64,000 bases of DNA from positions 62,001-126,000 of the forward strand of contig JBBJMP010000014.1 in the NCBI GenBank assembly GCA_037718865.1, written 5' to 3'. Position 1 is the stretch's first letter; every line of letters begins with the position of its first letter. The position numbers and the translations under genes are program-made. The DNA is from JADCRZ01 sp037718865 (GTDB lineage: Bacteria > Bacteroidota > Bacteroidia > Chitinophagales > Chitinophagaceae). The notes beneath the pieces were generated by a model, which saw nothing but the letters and a program-made list of their open reading frames with translations, searched no databases and was not told the origin of the DNA. Shown in pieces: positions 17,802 to 26,897 of this stretch.

Positions 17802-19244
17802 ATGAAAAAGTTATTTAGTATACTAGCCATTTCAGCAATACTGGTGATGTTCTCGTGCAGCAAGGACTTTATTGAATTAACACCTATATCAACCGTTAGT
17901 ACAGATGCTTTGTATAAAACGGACAAGGATTTCAAAGATGCTGAAATTGGCATCTATAATGTATTACAAACCCAATATCAGAATATGTGGCTCTTTGGCG
18001 ATATGCGGGGCGACGATTCGTGGGACGAGCTTGTTAAGGGTACGGCAGCAACCATGGACAATTTTACTATTAATAATGATGACCCGGTGATAAAAAGCAC
18101 CTGGCAAAATTATTATAACGTCATCAACCGGGCTAATACGCTATTAACCAGGATAGAAGATGCTGAAACAACCATAGGTCCTAATAAAGAAATTTATATG
18201 GGAGAAGCCAGATTTTTACGGGCACTTGCGTATTTTGACCTGGTAAGAATATATGGGGACATCCCTATCGTGACAACGCTGCTAAGCATTGACGAATCAT
18301 ATAAGTCAGGCCGTCAGAAGGTGGATAAGGTTTATGATGAAGTGATCATAAAGGATTTGCTGGATGCTGAAAATAAATTACCGGCGAAATATGCAGGTGC
18401 AGATGTGGGAAGAGCTACCAAAGGAGCTGCCAAGGCCTTGTTGGGAAAGGTATACTTAACAAGACATGATTTTGTAAAGGCTGAAGCAAAATTACAGGAA
18501 CTGACTACTATGGGTTATGCGCTTTTGCCAAACTATAATGATTTGTTTGACTATACCAAAGATGAGCACCATAGCGAATACATTTTCGATATCGAATATG
18601 AACAGGGAATTACTGAAGGAAATTGCTTTACTACTAACTTTTCTCCAAAAAATCCCGACATAGCCAGTTTTTACGGGGTTACAGGCGGCCAAAATGGGAA
18701 TAACAATCCGCCCAAATCTTTGTTTGCTTTATTTCCTGCAGGAGACCTTAGAAAGGATATTACGGCAGCTGACGGTCATACAGACAAAAACGGCGTTTTT
18801 CACCCGTTAATTCCCACTTCAAATGATGTGCAAACATTCACAAAAAAGTATATGGTTCGGTTACTTGCCAGCTGTGATAGCCGGGCAAACTGGAAAGTAA
18901 TCCGGTACGCCGATGTTTTATTAATGTATGCAGAGGCGTTGAATGAAAATGGCAAAACCAGCGAAGCGCTTAATTACCTGAACACGGTTCATAAGAGGGC
19001 CGGTTTGGCAGCATATGCTAATTTATCACAGGCAGAGACACGCGAAAATATAATTCTTGAAAGGAGGTTGGAACTCTCTTTCGAGGGCCACCGGTGGTTC
19101 GACTTATTAAGGACCAAACGTGCATTAAGTGTAATGGCACCATTTGGTATGAAAGATTATATGACTGTTTACCCACTGCCATTAAGCGAGATACAGTTAA
19201 TAAATGATCCGGCTATATTACCGCAGAACCCGGGATATAACTAA
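17802..19244 (+). CDS. SusD/RagB family lipoprotein
   Basis: A 480-residue lipoprotein starting at the ATG at 17802 (MKKLFSILAISAILVMFSC, mature CSKDFIELTP). A longer frame from 17766 overlaps SusC and adds 12 residues before the signal, so I reject it. SusD hallmarks are EARFLRALAYFDLVRIYGD (about 130-150), YADVLLMYAEALNENG and ILERRLELSFEGHRWFDLLR near the end. It begins 22 bp after the SusC stop and binds the ligand for that receptor. It is shorter than the first SusD of the window (629 residues), in line with a smaller ligand-binding face. Confidence 0.95.
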   Translation: MKKLFSILAISAILVMFSCSKDFIELTPISTVSTDALYKTDKDFKDAEIGIYNVLQTQYQNMWLFGDMRGDDSWDELVKGTAATMDNFTINNDDPVIKSTWQNYYNVINRANTLLTRIEDAETTIGPNKEIYMGEARFLRALAYFDLVRIYGDIPIVTTLLSIDESYKSGRQKVDKVYDEVIIKDLLDAENKLPAKYAGADVGRATKGAAKALLGKVYLTRHDFVKAEAKLQELTTMGYALLPNYNDLFDYTKDEHHSEYIFDIEYEQGITEGNCFTTNFSPKNPDIASFYGVTGGQNGNNNPPKSLFALFPAGDLRKDITAADGHTDKNGVFHPLIPTSNDVQTFTKKYMVRLLASCDSRANWKVIRYADVLLMYAEALNENGKTSEALNYLNTVHKRAGLAAYANLSQAETRENIILERRLELSFEGHRWFDLLRTKRALSVMAPFGMKDYMTVYPLPLSEIQLINDPAILPQNPGYN

Positions 19245-19341
19245 AAGGTATTTACATTTCAGATGGCCGCGGATATTTTCCTGAAAAAATGTGAACCCAT
19301 TCTTAAAAAATCATCATCTGTTTACACAAAAAAATAAGGCA

Positions 19342-20538
19342 ATGAGTAAGAAAGCAACAATCAACATTTTATATTCGCTGTTATTCGGAACCATCATCAT
19401 GGTTACTGCCGGATGGGCGCCCCCCATTAAGAAAATTTTTTTTGGGGAAGTAAATGCACCGGCGCCGGTAAAACGATATTTGTATGTTGCGGTGCCAGGG
19501 ATCAGGGATTACCTGGGATATGGAGGCCACGGGATCCTTGTTTTTGATATGGACAATAATCATCGTTTTGTCAAGCGCATTCCAACCCAGGGGCTTCATC
19601 CCGATAAAACGCCGTCGAATGTAAAAGGCATAGCTGTCAGCGTGGCCCTAAATAGCATTTATGTAAGTACGCTTGAATCACTCCAGCGGATCGACCTCAC
19701 TACAGAAAAAATCGTCTGGGAGAAAGCTTTTGAAGGCGGGTGCGACCGCATGTCCATTTCACCGGATGGCACTACCATGTATCTGCCTTCTTTGGAGAAA
19801 GACTTCTGGAACGTGGTCGATTGCAAGAATGGGGATATCATTAAAAAAATCAAGGTACGCAGAAGGGCGCATAATACCATTTACGGGCCATCCGGGGAAA
19901 GGGTTTACCTAGACGACATAGCCTCTCCCTGGTTGTATGTTTCAGATACAAAAACCCATACCCTTGTTGATAGCATCGGTCCGTTTGCATACTACATACG
20001 ACCTTTTACCATTGACAGTAAAGAGACACTCGCATATGTGACTGTAGATAGTTTGCTTGGATTTGAAGTAGGAGACCTGAAGACCGGGAAAAAGCTGGCT
20101 TCTGTTGTTGTAGAAGGTTGGACCAAGGGACCCGTAAGGCGGCATGGTAACCCAAGCCACGGAATTGGCCTCACACCAGACGAAAAAGAATTATGGGTAT
20201 GTGATGGATTTAATATGCGTATGCATGTTTTTAGCGCGGTTCCTCCCTATCAGCAACTAACTACTATTCCGGTACAGGACATGCCCGGGTGGGTCACCTT
20301 CAGTATGGATGGCAAATATGCCTATCCATCAAGCGGTGAAGTGATTGATGTGAAAACGCGTAAAGTCCTGTTAACGCTGCAGGACGAATACAACAACAGT
20401 GTAGCCAGCGAGAAAATGGTTGAAATACAGTATGAAGGTAAAAAACTGGTGAAGGCGGGTGATCAGTTCGGTATAGGGCGTTTAACAGGTAATACGGGGA
20501 CGGCCCAAAATAGCGGGAGCAGAATCAGATCTAACTGA
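19342..20538 (+). CDS. YncE-like beta-propeller protein
   Basis: A 398-residue exported protein from the ATG at 19342; a longer frame from 19291 puts 17 residues ahead of a normal signal (MSKKATINILYSLLFGTIIM). It consists of repeated propeller blades of the YVTN/YncE type, e.g. KRYLYVAVPGIRDYLGYGG, GIAVSVALNSIYVSTLES, RMSISPDGTTMYLPSLE and GIGLTPDEKELWVCDG. Propellers of this kind bind ligands or partner proteins, and some carry cofactors; no catalytic motif is visible. It sits between SusD and a dehydrogenase pair. A perfect hairpin follows its stop by 20 bp. Confidence 0.82.
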   Translation: MSKKATINILYSLLFGTIIMVTAGWAPPIKKIFFGEVNAPAPVKRYLYVAVPGIRDYLGYGGHGILVFDMDNNHRFVKRIPTQGLHPDKTPSNVKGIAVSVALNSIYVSTLESLQRIDLTTEKIVWEKAFEGGCDRMSISPDGTTMYLPSLEKDFWNVVDCKNGDIIKKIKVRRRAHNTIYGPSGERVYLDDIASPWLYVSDTKTHTLVDSIGPFAYYIRPFTIDSKETLAYVTVDSLLGFEVGDLKTGKKLASVVVEGWTKGPVRRHGNPSHGIGLTPDEKELWVCDGFNMRMHVFSAVPPYQQLTTIPVQDMPGWVTFSMDGKYAYPSSGEVIDVKTRKVLLTLQDEYNNSVASEKMVEIQYEGKKLVKAGDQFGIGRLTGNTGTAQNSGSRIRSN

Positions 20539-20557
20539 TTGACCGAATGCCTGGAAC

Positions 20558-20586
20558 GCTGTTCGAAGTCTCCGACTTCGAACAGC
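20558..20586. repeat. Perfect 13-bp hairpin, REP-like palindrome
   Basis: GCTGTTCGAAGTC-TCC-GACTTCGAACAGC is a perfect inverted repeat 20 bp after the propeller gene stop. A related imperfect copy follows at 20604-20624. The tandem arrangement in an intergenic gap inside an operon resembles a REP/BIME element rather than a T-tailed terminator, since no T run follows. Confidence 0.7.
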
Positions 20587-20603
20587 AGCGATGAACATAG
20601 GTA

Positions 20604-20624
20604 TACGAAGTCAGAGACTTTGTA
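20604..20624. repeat. Second, degenerate copy of the REP-like palindrome
   Basis: TACGAAGTC-AGA-GACTTTGTA has one mismatch in a 9-bp stem and shares the GAAGTC-NNN-GACTT core with the hairpin at 20558. The pair lies just upstream of the alcohol dehydrogenase start at 20654 and could affect mRNA stability or translation of the downstream genes. Confidence 0.6.
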
Positions 20625-20653
20625 CAGCAGAGAGAATATGTAACCAAAACAGT

Positions 20654-21781
20654 ATGAATATACAAGCTGCCGTTTTGTACCAGATGGGCAAAGAGCGCCC
20701 TTATCATAAAAGCACTCCCCTTGCCATTGAAGAGGTCAAGTTGAGCAATCCACAGGCAGGTGAAATATTGGTCAGGATTCATGCAGCAGGCCTTTGTCAT
20801 TCCGATTTGTCCGTGATAGACGGAAACCGCCCACGCCAGGTGCCGATGGTGTTAGGTCACGAGGCAGCAGGAGAAGTAATGGAACTTGGGCCAGGTGTGA
20901 AAGGCCTGGCGGAAGGAGATCATGTGGTATTTTCGTTTGTCCCCATTTGCGGCCACTGCATGCCCTGTATGACAGCGCGTCCCGCTCTTTGTGAAAATGG
21001 TGTTGCAGCGAATAACAAAGGTGTTTTATTGGGAGGGGGCATCAGGCTGCAGGACCGGCACCAGCAAAACATTCATCATCACATGGGAGTTTCCGCATTT
21101 GCGGAATATGCGACGGTTTCCAGGCAATCTGTAGTAAAAATTGATAGAGAACTGCCGTTTGACATCGCAGCATTATTTGGATGTGCTGTAATTACAGGTG
21201 TCGGCGCCGTTATCAATACAGCAAAACTATTACTTGGACAAACCGTCCTGATCACCGGGTTGGGAGGTGTAGGTTTTGCTGCACTGTTGGGTGCGCTTGC
21301 AGGTGGTGCCAGTAAAGTAATAGTGGCAGACATCAACGGCGAAAAACTGGCAAAAGCCATGGAACTCGGGGCTCATGAAGCCATTGATTCGTCGGGAGAA
21401 AACGCACTGGAGAAAATAAGAGATCTGACGAATGGTGGAGTTGACGTAGGTTTAGAGTTTGCGGGGGTGGTTCAGGCGCTTGAGTTTACGTATGATGCTA
21501 CAGCGAGGGGCGGCAAAACCATTACAGCCGGCTTGCCACACCCAAGCAAGATGATGCAGCTTGCCCCTGTAAAATTGGTAGCGGAAGAAAGAACATTACA
21601 AGGTTCTTACCTGGGCAGTTGCATACCCTCGCGAGATATACCTGCCTATATTGCACTGTATCAATCCGGGCGGCTTCCGGTAGATAAGTTGATGACCCAC
21701 AAGCTGACTTTAAATGAGGTCAATCAGGGTTTTGAACGGTTGGCACAAGGCGAAGCAATCCGGCAAATCATAACGTTTTGA
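20654..21781 (+). CDS. Zinc-dependent alcohol dehydrogenase (MDR superfamily)
   Basis: A 375-residue cytosolic enzyme from the ATG at 20654 (MNIQAAVLYQMGK); a frame from 20591 would read through the REP-like repeat. Catalytic zinc ligands C48 (GLCHSDLS) and H69-E70 (GHEAAGEV) and a four-Cys structural zinc site (C99, C102, C105, C113 in CGHCMPCMTARPALCENG) are all present. The Rossmann motif is GLGGVG. It oxidises an alcohol to an aldehyde with NAD(P). The aldehyde dehydrogenase gene starts 12 bp later, so the two enzymes probably act in series (alcohol to acid). The substrate is unknown. Confidence 0.9.
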   Translation: MNIQAAVLYQMGKERPYHKSTPLAIEEVKLSNPQAGEILVRIHAAGLCHSDLSVIDGNRPRQVPMVLGHEAAGEVMELGPGVKGLAEGDHVVFSFVPICGHCMPCMTARPALCENGVAANNKGVLLGGGIRLQDRHQQNIHHHMGVSAFAEYATVSRQSVVKIDRELPFDIAALFGCAVITGVGAVINTAKLLLGQTVLITGLGGVGFAALLGALAGGASKVIVADINGEKLAKAMELGAHEAIDSSGENALEKIRDLTNGGVDVGLEFAGVVQALEFTYDATARGGKTITAGLPHPSKMMQLAPVKLVAEERTLQGSYLGSCIPSRDIPAYIALYQSGRLPVDKLMTHKLTLNEVNQGFERLAQGEAIRQIITF

Positions 21782-21793
21782 AAGTAACACCAC

Positions 21794-23239
21794 ATGCAGA
21801 AAAATTCCCTTATCAGAACGCAGTCATACGTAAACGGCCAGTGGGTAAATGCAGCCAGCGGAAAAACGTTTGATGTTAACAACCCGGCAACAGGCGAATT
21901 GATAGCCGCGGTCACTGACATGAACAGGGAGGATGTACGTAAGGCTGCGGACGCCGCCCATAATGCCTGGCCTTCTTATCGGGAACTCACTGCTAAAGAA
22001 CGGTCTGACTTAATGAGAAGGTGGTTTACGCTCATCCTGGAGCACAAGGAAGAACTGGCCAGGCTTATGACGATGGAGTGCGGAAAAGTTTTAAAGGAAA
22101 CGCTGGGAGAAGTAGATTACGGTGTTTCCTTTATTGAATGGTTTGCTGAAGAAGCAAAACGGGTCTATGGTGATGTTATTCCTGCTCAATCAAATGACCG
22201 GAGATTGGTTGTAATAAAACAATCTATTGGCGTCGTGGCAGCCATTACCCCATGGAATTTTCCACTTGCCATGATTACACGGAAAGTCGGTCCAGCGCTG
22301 GCAGCCGGAAGCCCAGTGATCGTAAAACCGCCGGCAGAAGCGCCACTTACAGCACTGGCCATTGCTTACCTGGCAGAAAAAGCCGGCTTTCCGCCTGGTG
22401 TGTATAATACAATAACAACAACCAACAACAGCGAGGTAGGTTTGGAGCTTTGTGAAAACAAAAAAATCCGTAAGCTCTCATTCACTGGTTCTACGGCTGT
22501 TGGCAAGACGTTGATGAGTCAATGTGCTTCCACCTTGAAGAAGTTATCTCTTGAACTGGGTGGCAATGCACCGTTTATCGTTTTTGACGATGCCGACATA
22601 GACGCTGCAGTAAACGGGGCTATGATCTCCAAGTTTCGAAATAGCGGGCAGACCTGTGTATGCGTAAACCGCATCTTTGCCCAGGACAAAATTTATAATG
22701 AGTTTGTGGAGAAGCTTTGCATGGCCGTAGCCAATCTCAGGGTGGGCAATGGTCTGGATAAAGATATACAGGTAGGACCGCTGATCAATGAAAAAGGATT
22801 GAATAAAGTGAAGCATCATATCCAAGATGCCGTTGCCAAAGGGGCAAGGGTGATTGAAGGCGGTAAACAGTTGAACGGGCTGTTTTACCAGCCTACGGTC
22901 CTGGCAGATGCCACTGCCGATATGATCATTGCAAGGGAAGAGGTCTTTGGGCCGGTTGCGCCCGTTTTTAGGTTTAGTATTGAAGAGGAAGTTCTACGAA
23001 TGGCAAACGATACCGACTATGGGCTTGCCGCTTATTTTTACAGCAAAGACATTAACCGCTGCTGGCGTGTTGCAGAAGCACTCGAATGTGGTATGGTAGG
23101 TATCAACGAAGGATTGATATCCACGGTGCTGGCCCCGTTTGGAGGTATAAAAGAATCCGGGGTGGGACGGGAAGGCTCGAAATACGGCATGGATTATTTT
23201 ATGGAAATAAAATATTTGTGCTTTGGCGGGATTAAATAA
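21794..23239 (+). CDS. NAD(P)-dependent aldehyde dehydrogenase, succinate-semialdehyde type
   Basis: A 481-residue ALDH of normal length. Catalytic residues are visible: N155 in ITPWNFP, E254 in LELGGNAPF and nucleophile C288 in FRNSGQTCVC. The coenzyme motif FTGSTAVGK and the C-terminal GVGREGSKYGMDYFMEIKY match GabD-like succinate-semialdehyde dehydrogenases, but related enzymes act on other aldehydes. It lies 12 bp after the alcohol dehydrogenase and 50 bp before an MFS transporter. The pair suggests that this PUL oxidises a released alcohol or aldehyde to its acid. Confidence 0.93.
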   Translation: MQKNSLIRTQSYVNGQWVNAASGKTFDVNNPATGELIAAVTDMNREDVRKAADAAHNAWPSYRELTAKERSDLMRRWFTLILEHKEELARLMTMECGKVLKETLGEVDYGVSFIEWFAEEAKRVYGDVIPAQSNDRRLVVIKQSIGVVAAITPWNFPLAMITRKVGPALAAGSPVIVKPPAEAPLTALAIAYLAEKAGFPPGVYNTITTTNNSEVGLELCENKKIRKLSFTGSTAVGKTLMSQCASTLKKLSLELGGNAPFIVFDDADIDAAVNGAMISKFRNSGQTCVCVNRIFAQDKIYNEFVEKLCMAVANLRVGNGLDKDIQVGPLINEKGLNKVKHHIQDAVAKGARVIEGGKQLNGLFYQPTVLADATADMIIAREEVFGPVAPVFRFSIEEEVLRMANDTDYGLAAYFYSKDINRCWRVAEALECGMVGINEGLISTVLAPFGGIKESGVGREGSKYGMDYFMEIKYLCFGGIK

Positions 23240-23289
23240 ACAGACAATGCAAACAGGTAATGAACTCAATGGCCTGTTAATAAAATAGC

Positions 23290-24552
23290 ATGAATAAACC
23301 TTCAACCTTAAGGCAACTTCTTCAAATCCCGGTAATTGTTGCGGCTCTTGGTTATTTTGTAGACATATACGACCTCCTTTTATTCAGTATTGTCAGGATA
23401 GAGAGCCTTAAATCCCTTGGGGTTCCGGAAGAGAACTTATTAAATCAGGGAGTTTACCTGATTAATATGCAAATGGGCGGTTTGTTGATTGGCGGCATCT
23501 TATGGGGAATATTGGGTGATAAAAAAGGAAGGATCACCGTACTCTTTGCTTCTATTCTAATTTATTCCCTGGCAAATATTGCGAATGGTTTGGTTACCAC
23601 GGTGAATCAATATGCTATCCTGCGCTTTATCGCCGGAGTTGGTTTGGCTGGTGAGCTCGGGGTGGGCATTACCCTGGTAGCTGAGATCTTACCGAAAGAG
23701 ATCCGCGGTTACGGCACATCGTTAGTCGCAGGAGTGGGGATGTTAGGCGCGGTGATGGCCTATTTTATTGCAGACTACTTTGAATGGCGGATCGCCTATT
23801 TTATTGGCGGCGGGTTAGGCCTGTTGTTGTTACTGATGCGGGTGAAAGTATTTGAATCACGCATTTTTACCCAGGTGAAAGAAAAAGCAATTTCGAGAGG
23901 GAATTTCTTTCAATTATTTACTTCAAACAAACAGTTCTTTAAATATGTCCGGTGTATTCTCATTGGCATACCTGTCTGGTTTGTTGCAGGAATACTGATG
24001 ACGTTCTCTCCAGAATTTGGTAAGGCGTTGGACCTCGATATGCCCATTGTTGCCGGTAAAGCAGTGATGTGGGAGTATATTGGCTTAACAATAGGAGATA
24101 TATCCAGTGGCTTGTTAAGCCAGTTTTTCCACAGCCGGAAAAAAATAGTTATGTTATTTATTTTATTAGCCGGTTTCTTTGCAGCCGTTTACCTATTTAT
24201 CCCGTTAAAAACCGCTGCCATGTTTTATGCGGTTTGCGTTTGTTTGGGTTTTGCTGCAGGCTATTGGGCTTTGTTTGTTACTATAGCAGCTGAACAATTT
24301 GGCACTAACCTTCGTGCTACGGTAGCTACTACTGTGCCCAACTTTGTGCGGGGCAGCATTCTTATTATGACTCCCCTGTTCCTCCTGTTTAGGAGCCACT
24401 TCGGAATCGTAACCGGGGCCGGCCTTTTAGGATTGCTTGCCATTATTATAGCTTTGATCGGCCTTTGGAAAATGGAAGAAACCTTTGGGAAAGACTTGAA
24501 TTTTCTGGAAGAAAATGAAACAAAGCCTGCCGTTTCGTCTGTGCTTCAATAA
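23290..24552 (+). CDS. MFS transporter (sugar/organic-acid symporter type)
   Basis: A 420-residue inner-membrane carrier with about 12 helices. It starts with PVIVAALGYFVDIYDLLLFS, typical of aromatic-acid/sugar porter MFS members with an acidic residue in helix 1. The loop 2-3 motif A reads WGILGDKKGRITVLF, and helix 4-5 has GVGLAGELGVGITLVAEILP followed by RGYGTS. It likely brings the SusC-imported or processed compound, or the acid product, across the inner membrane. It sits between the ALDH and a putative glycosidase gene in the same operon. Confidence 0.9.
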   Translation: MNKPSTLRQLLQIPVIVAALGYFVDIYDLLLFSIVRIESLKSLGVPEENLLNQGVYLINMQMGGLLIGGILWGILGDKKGRITVLFASILIYSLANIANGLVTTVNQYAILRFIAGVGLAGELGVGITLVAEILPKEIRGYGTSLVAGVGMLGAVMAYFIADYFEWRIAYFIGGGLGLLLLLMRVKVFESRIFTQVKEKAISRGNFFQLFTSNKQFFKYVRCILIGIPVWFVAGILMTFSPEFGKALDLDMPIVAGKAVMWEYIGLTIGDISSGLLSQFFHSRKKIVMLFILLAGFFAAVYLFIPLKTAAMFYAVCVCLGFAAGYWALFVTIAAEQFGTNLRATVATTVPNFVRGSILIMTPLFLLFRSHFGIVTGAGLLGLLAIIIALIGLWKMEETFGKDLNFLEENETKPAVSSVLQ

Positions 24553-24591
24553 AAGCAAGCACGTTGCCTATTCACTTTTAATCTAAAGAGA

Positions 24592-26868
24592 ATGTCTATA
24601 GAACCGGAAAATAATCCTCTTGCCAGGTATACATTAAATCGGCGAAATTTTATTTACCACAGCAGTATGATAACAGGAGGTATGATCCTGTCGCCGCTTC
24701 TGGGCCAGGCCACCCTTGTTGGTGATATTCAGGATGATAATAAACTTTCTTGGTATCAGAAACCATTGCGGATCATGCATACTGTGCTCCGTGAATCGGA
24801 TGCGAAAGAGTATGATGCAGCCGCTGTAGTTCGCTATTTACAAAAAGATGGATGTAATGCCCTTTGCGTAAATGCAGGAGGCATCGTAGACTTTTTTCAA
24901 AATCCATTGCCCGCTGCTAATATCAACCGTTTCATGGGGGAAAGGGACATTCTGAAAGAGATTACAACGGCTTGCAAAAACGCTGGAATCAAGATTATTG
25001 CAAGAATAGACTTTCGTGGCGTCGAGGAGCACATATACAAAAAATTCCCGGAGTGGTTCAAAAAGGATGTAAACCAGAACCCGGTTAAGACCACCTATAC
25101 AAGGCCGGTATTGTACGAGTCCTGCTATTCGGGACAATACCGCAATCAATACGCGAATGATTTTGTACGCTATATAATGAAAAATTATGCGGTTGATGGC
25201 ATTTGGCACAACGCGCCCGGCTTTAATGGAATTTGTTATTGCCCAAGCTGCCAGGCGTCGTATAAAGCTGCTGCCGGTAAGGATATCCCGGTTCTGCCAT
25301 CCGCCTCCGAACCAGCACTTGACGAGTATATGGCCTGGAAAGCCCAGGCAGCGGACCAGTACATGGACCGCATTAAAAAAACCGTAAAATCATTCGGTGG
25401 GGATAAGGTGTATACAGCTGAGGTATTCAGTATTTATGGTGTTGGCCAACGAATAGACTCCGGGGTGGACCTGGATAGCGCCCGCAAACATTTTGATATT
25501 TTGGTAAGTGTAGCCTTCCTGACTGAAAATGGGCAAGGCGACACCTTCCCTTATGAGGATTTGAATTACGGCAGTACTATTATTAAATTCTTGAAATCCA
25601 TGGTGCCCGACAGGGAAGCGGTAGTTATGTATGGAGGCAATGGTACTACCCACCGATTGGTAATAGATCCGCCGCAAGATTTAAAAATCTGGTTATGGGA
25701 AATTTTATCTGCAGGAGGCAGGTTCTGGAACTGTTATTTTTCCAATGTTCCAACCCTGACGCATGACAACCGTAATGCGTATAACGAATCGGAAGCCTAT
25801 CAATTCGTTAAAGCCAATGAGAAGATCCTGGAGCAGCATGTTCCGGTAGCGAACGTCGGCATATATTATTCCAGGCAGACAAGATTATCTTATCGCGTAA
25901 AAACGGAAGAGGGTGATCGTTTCGGTTCGGGGATAAGAGGAGTGGAATCTGTGCTGATGGAAAACCATATCCCGCATGATTTTATTCTGGATGACCAGGT
26001 TAGTGAGGAAAGGTTAGAAAAATATAACCTGGTCATTTTACCTGATGTGAGATGCATGTCGGAAAAAGAAATGGAGGTGCTGAAGACCTATGTTCGGGAG
26101 GGAGGAAGCCTGCTTGCTACTTATGCCACCAGCCTTTACGATGATAACGGAAAAGAGCGGAAGGATTACGGTCTGAGTGAATTGTTCGGGGTACATTATA
26201 CTGGCAAAAAAGAAAACACCCGCAAAGATAGTTATCAATTTATTTTGAATAAAAAGCATCCGATGGTGATGGCAGACAGTCCCCACACCGAACTGATGTT
26301 CAATGCGGGTTTTACCTTATTAAGTAAACCAACAAAGGAAGCGGAAGTAATCTGTACATGGGTGCCGGCCATCATTAATCAACCACCCGACAAAGCCTGG
26401 GTAGAAAATTTCTCCACCGAATTTCCTACTATCGTTCAGAATAATTTCGGGAAGGGCAAGGTAATATACTTTGCCAATCAGCCGGATGTAATGAGTTACG
26501 AACCCGGACATCCCGATCCCAGAAATCTTTTGTTGCGTGGTATCAGGCATTTGGCAGGAAGCACCATACCTTTAGAAAGTACGGCTCCTTCCAGTGTGCA
26601 TATTGGACTCACCAGATCTTTGCTTAAGCCGGGGCAATATATTCTTTCCTTTGTAAATACTACTTCCGGGCCGGTTCGTCCTATCCGTGAGCTGGTACCT
26701 GTTCATGGTATCACCGTGAAGTTACGGCTCGATGGAAAGTCCGTAGCCAATTATAAGGTATTGCGTTCGCAGGGTGATTGCCGTATAAAGTCGAATGGCC
26801 GGAACCTGGATTTACGGATCAGTAAGTTGTCAGATTTTTGCGCCATATATATAGAAATGGTTACCTGA
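24592..26868 (+). CDS. Putative glycosidase, GHL6-like with beta-galactosidase trimerisation-like domain
   Basis: A 758-residue protein with a Tat-type leader (NRRNFIYHSSMITGGMILSP). The N-terminal half looks like a TIM barrel of the hypothetical glycosyl hydrolase 6 kind: KIIARIDFRGVEEHIYKKFP, then VDGIWHNAPGFNGICYCPSC. The second half resembles the GH42-type trimerisation/class I amidotransferase fold (YNLVILPDVRCMSEKEMEVL, then REGGSLLATYATSLYDD). These families are related to GH42/GH29-like enzymes, but activity is unproven for most members. As last gene of the operon it may cleave the imported glycoside. Tat export suggests that it folds in the cytoplasm, possibly with a metal. Confidence 0.75.
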   Translation: MSIEPENNPLARYTLNRRNFIYHSSMITGGMILSPLLGQATLVGDIQDDNKLSWYQKPLRIMHTVLRESDAKEYDAAAVVRYLQKDGCNALCVNAGGIVDFFQNPLPAANINRFMGERDILKEITTACKNAGIKIIARIDFRGVEEHIYKKFPEWFKKDVNQNPVKTTYTRPVLYESCYSGQYRNQYANDFVRYIMKNYAVDGIWHNAPGFNGICYCPSCQASYKAAAGKDIPVLPSASEPALDEYMAWKAQAADQYMDRIKKTVKSFGGDKVYTAEVFSIYGVGQRIDSGVDLDSARKHFDILVSVAFLTENGQGDTFPYEDLNYGSTIIKFLKSMVPDREAVVMYGGNGTTHRLVIDPPQDLKIWLWEILSAGGRFWNCYFSNVPTLTHDNRNAYNESEAYQFVKANEKILEQHVPVANVGIYYSRQTRLSYRVKTEEGDRFGSGIRGVESVLMENHIPHDFILDDQVSEERLEKYNLVILPDVRCMSEKEMEVLKTYVREGGSLLATYATSLYDDNGKERKDYGLSELFGVHYTGKKENTRKDSYQFILNKKHPMVMADSPHTELMFNAGFTLLSKPTKEAEVICTWVPAIINQPPDKAWVENFSTEFPTIVQNNFGKGKVIYFANQPDVMSYEPGHPDPRNLLLRGIRHLAGSTIPLESTAPSSVHIGLTRSLLKPGQYILSFVNTTSGPVRPIRELVPVHGITVKLRLDGKSVANYKVLRSQGDCRIKSNGRNLDLRISKLSDFCAIYIEMVT

Positions 26869-26897
26869 GCATTGACAATTTTTTGACGATACAAGAA

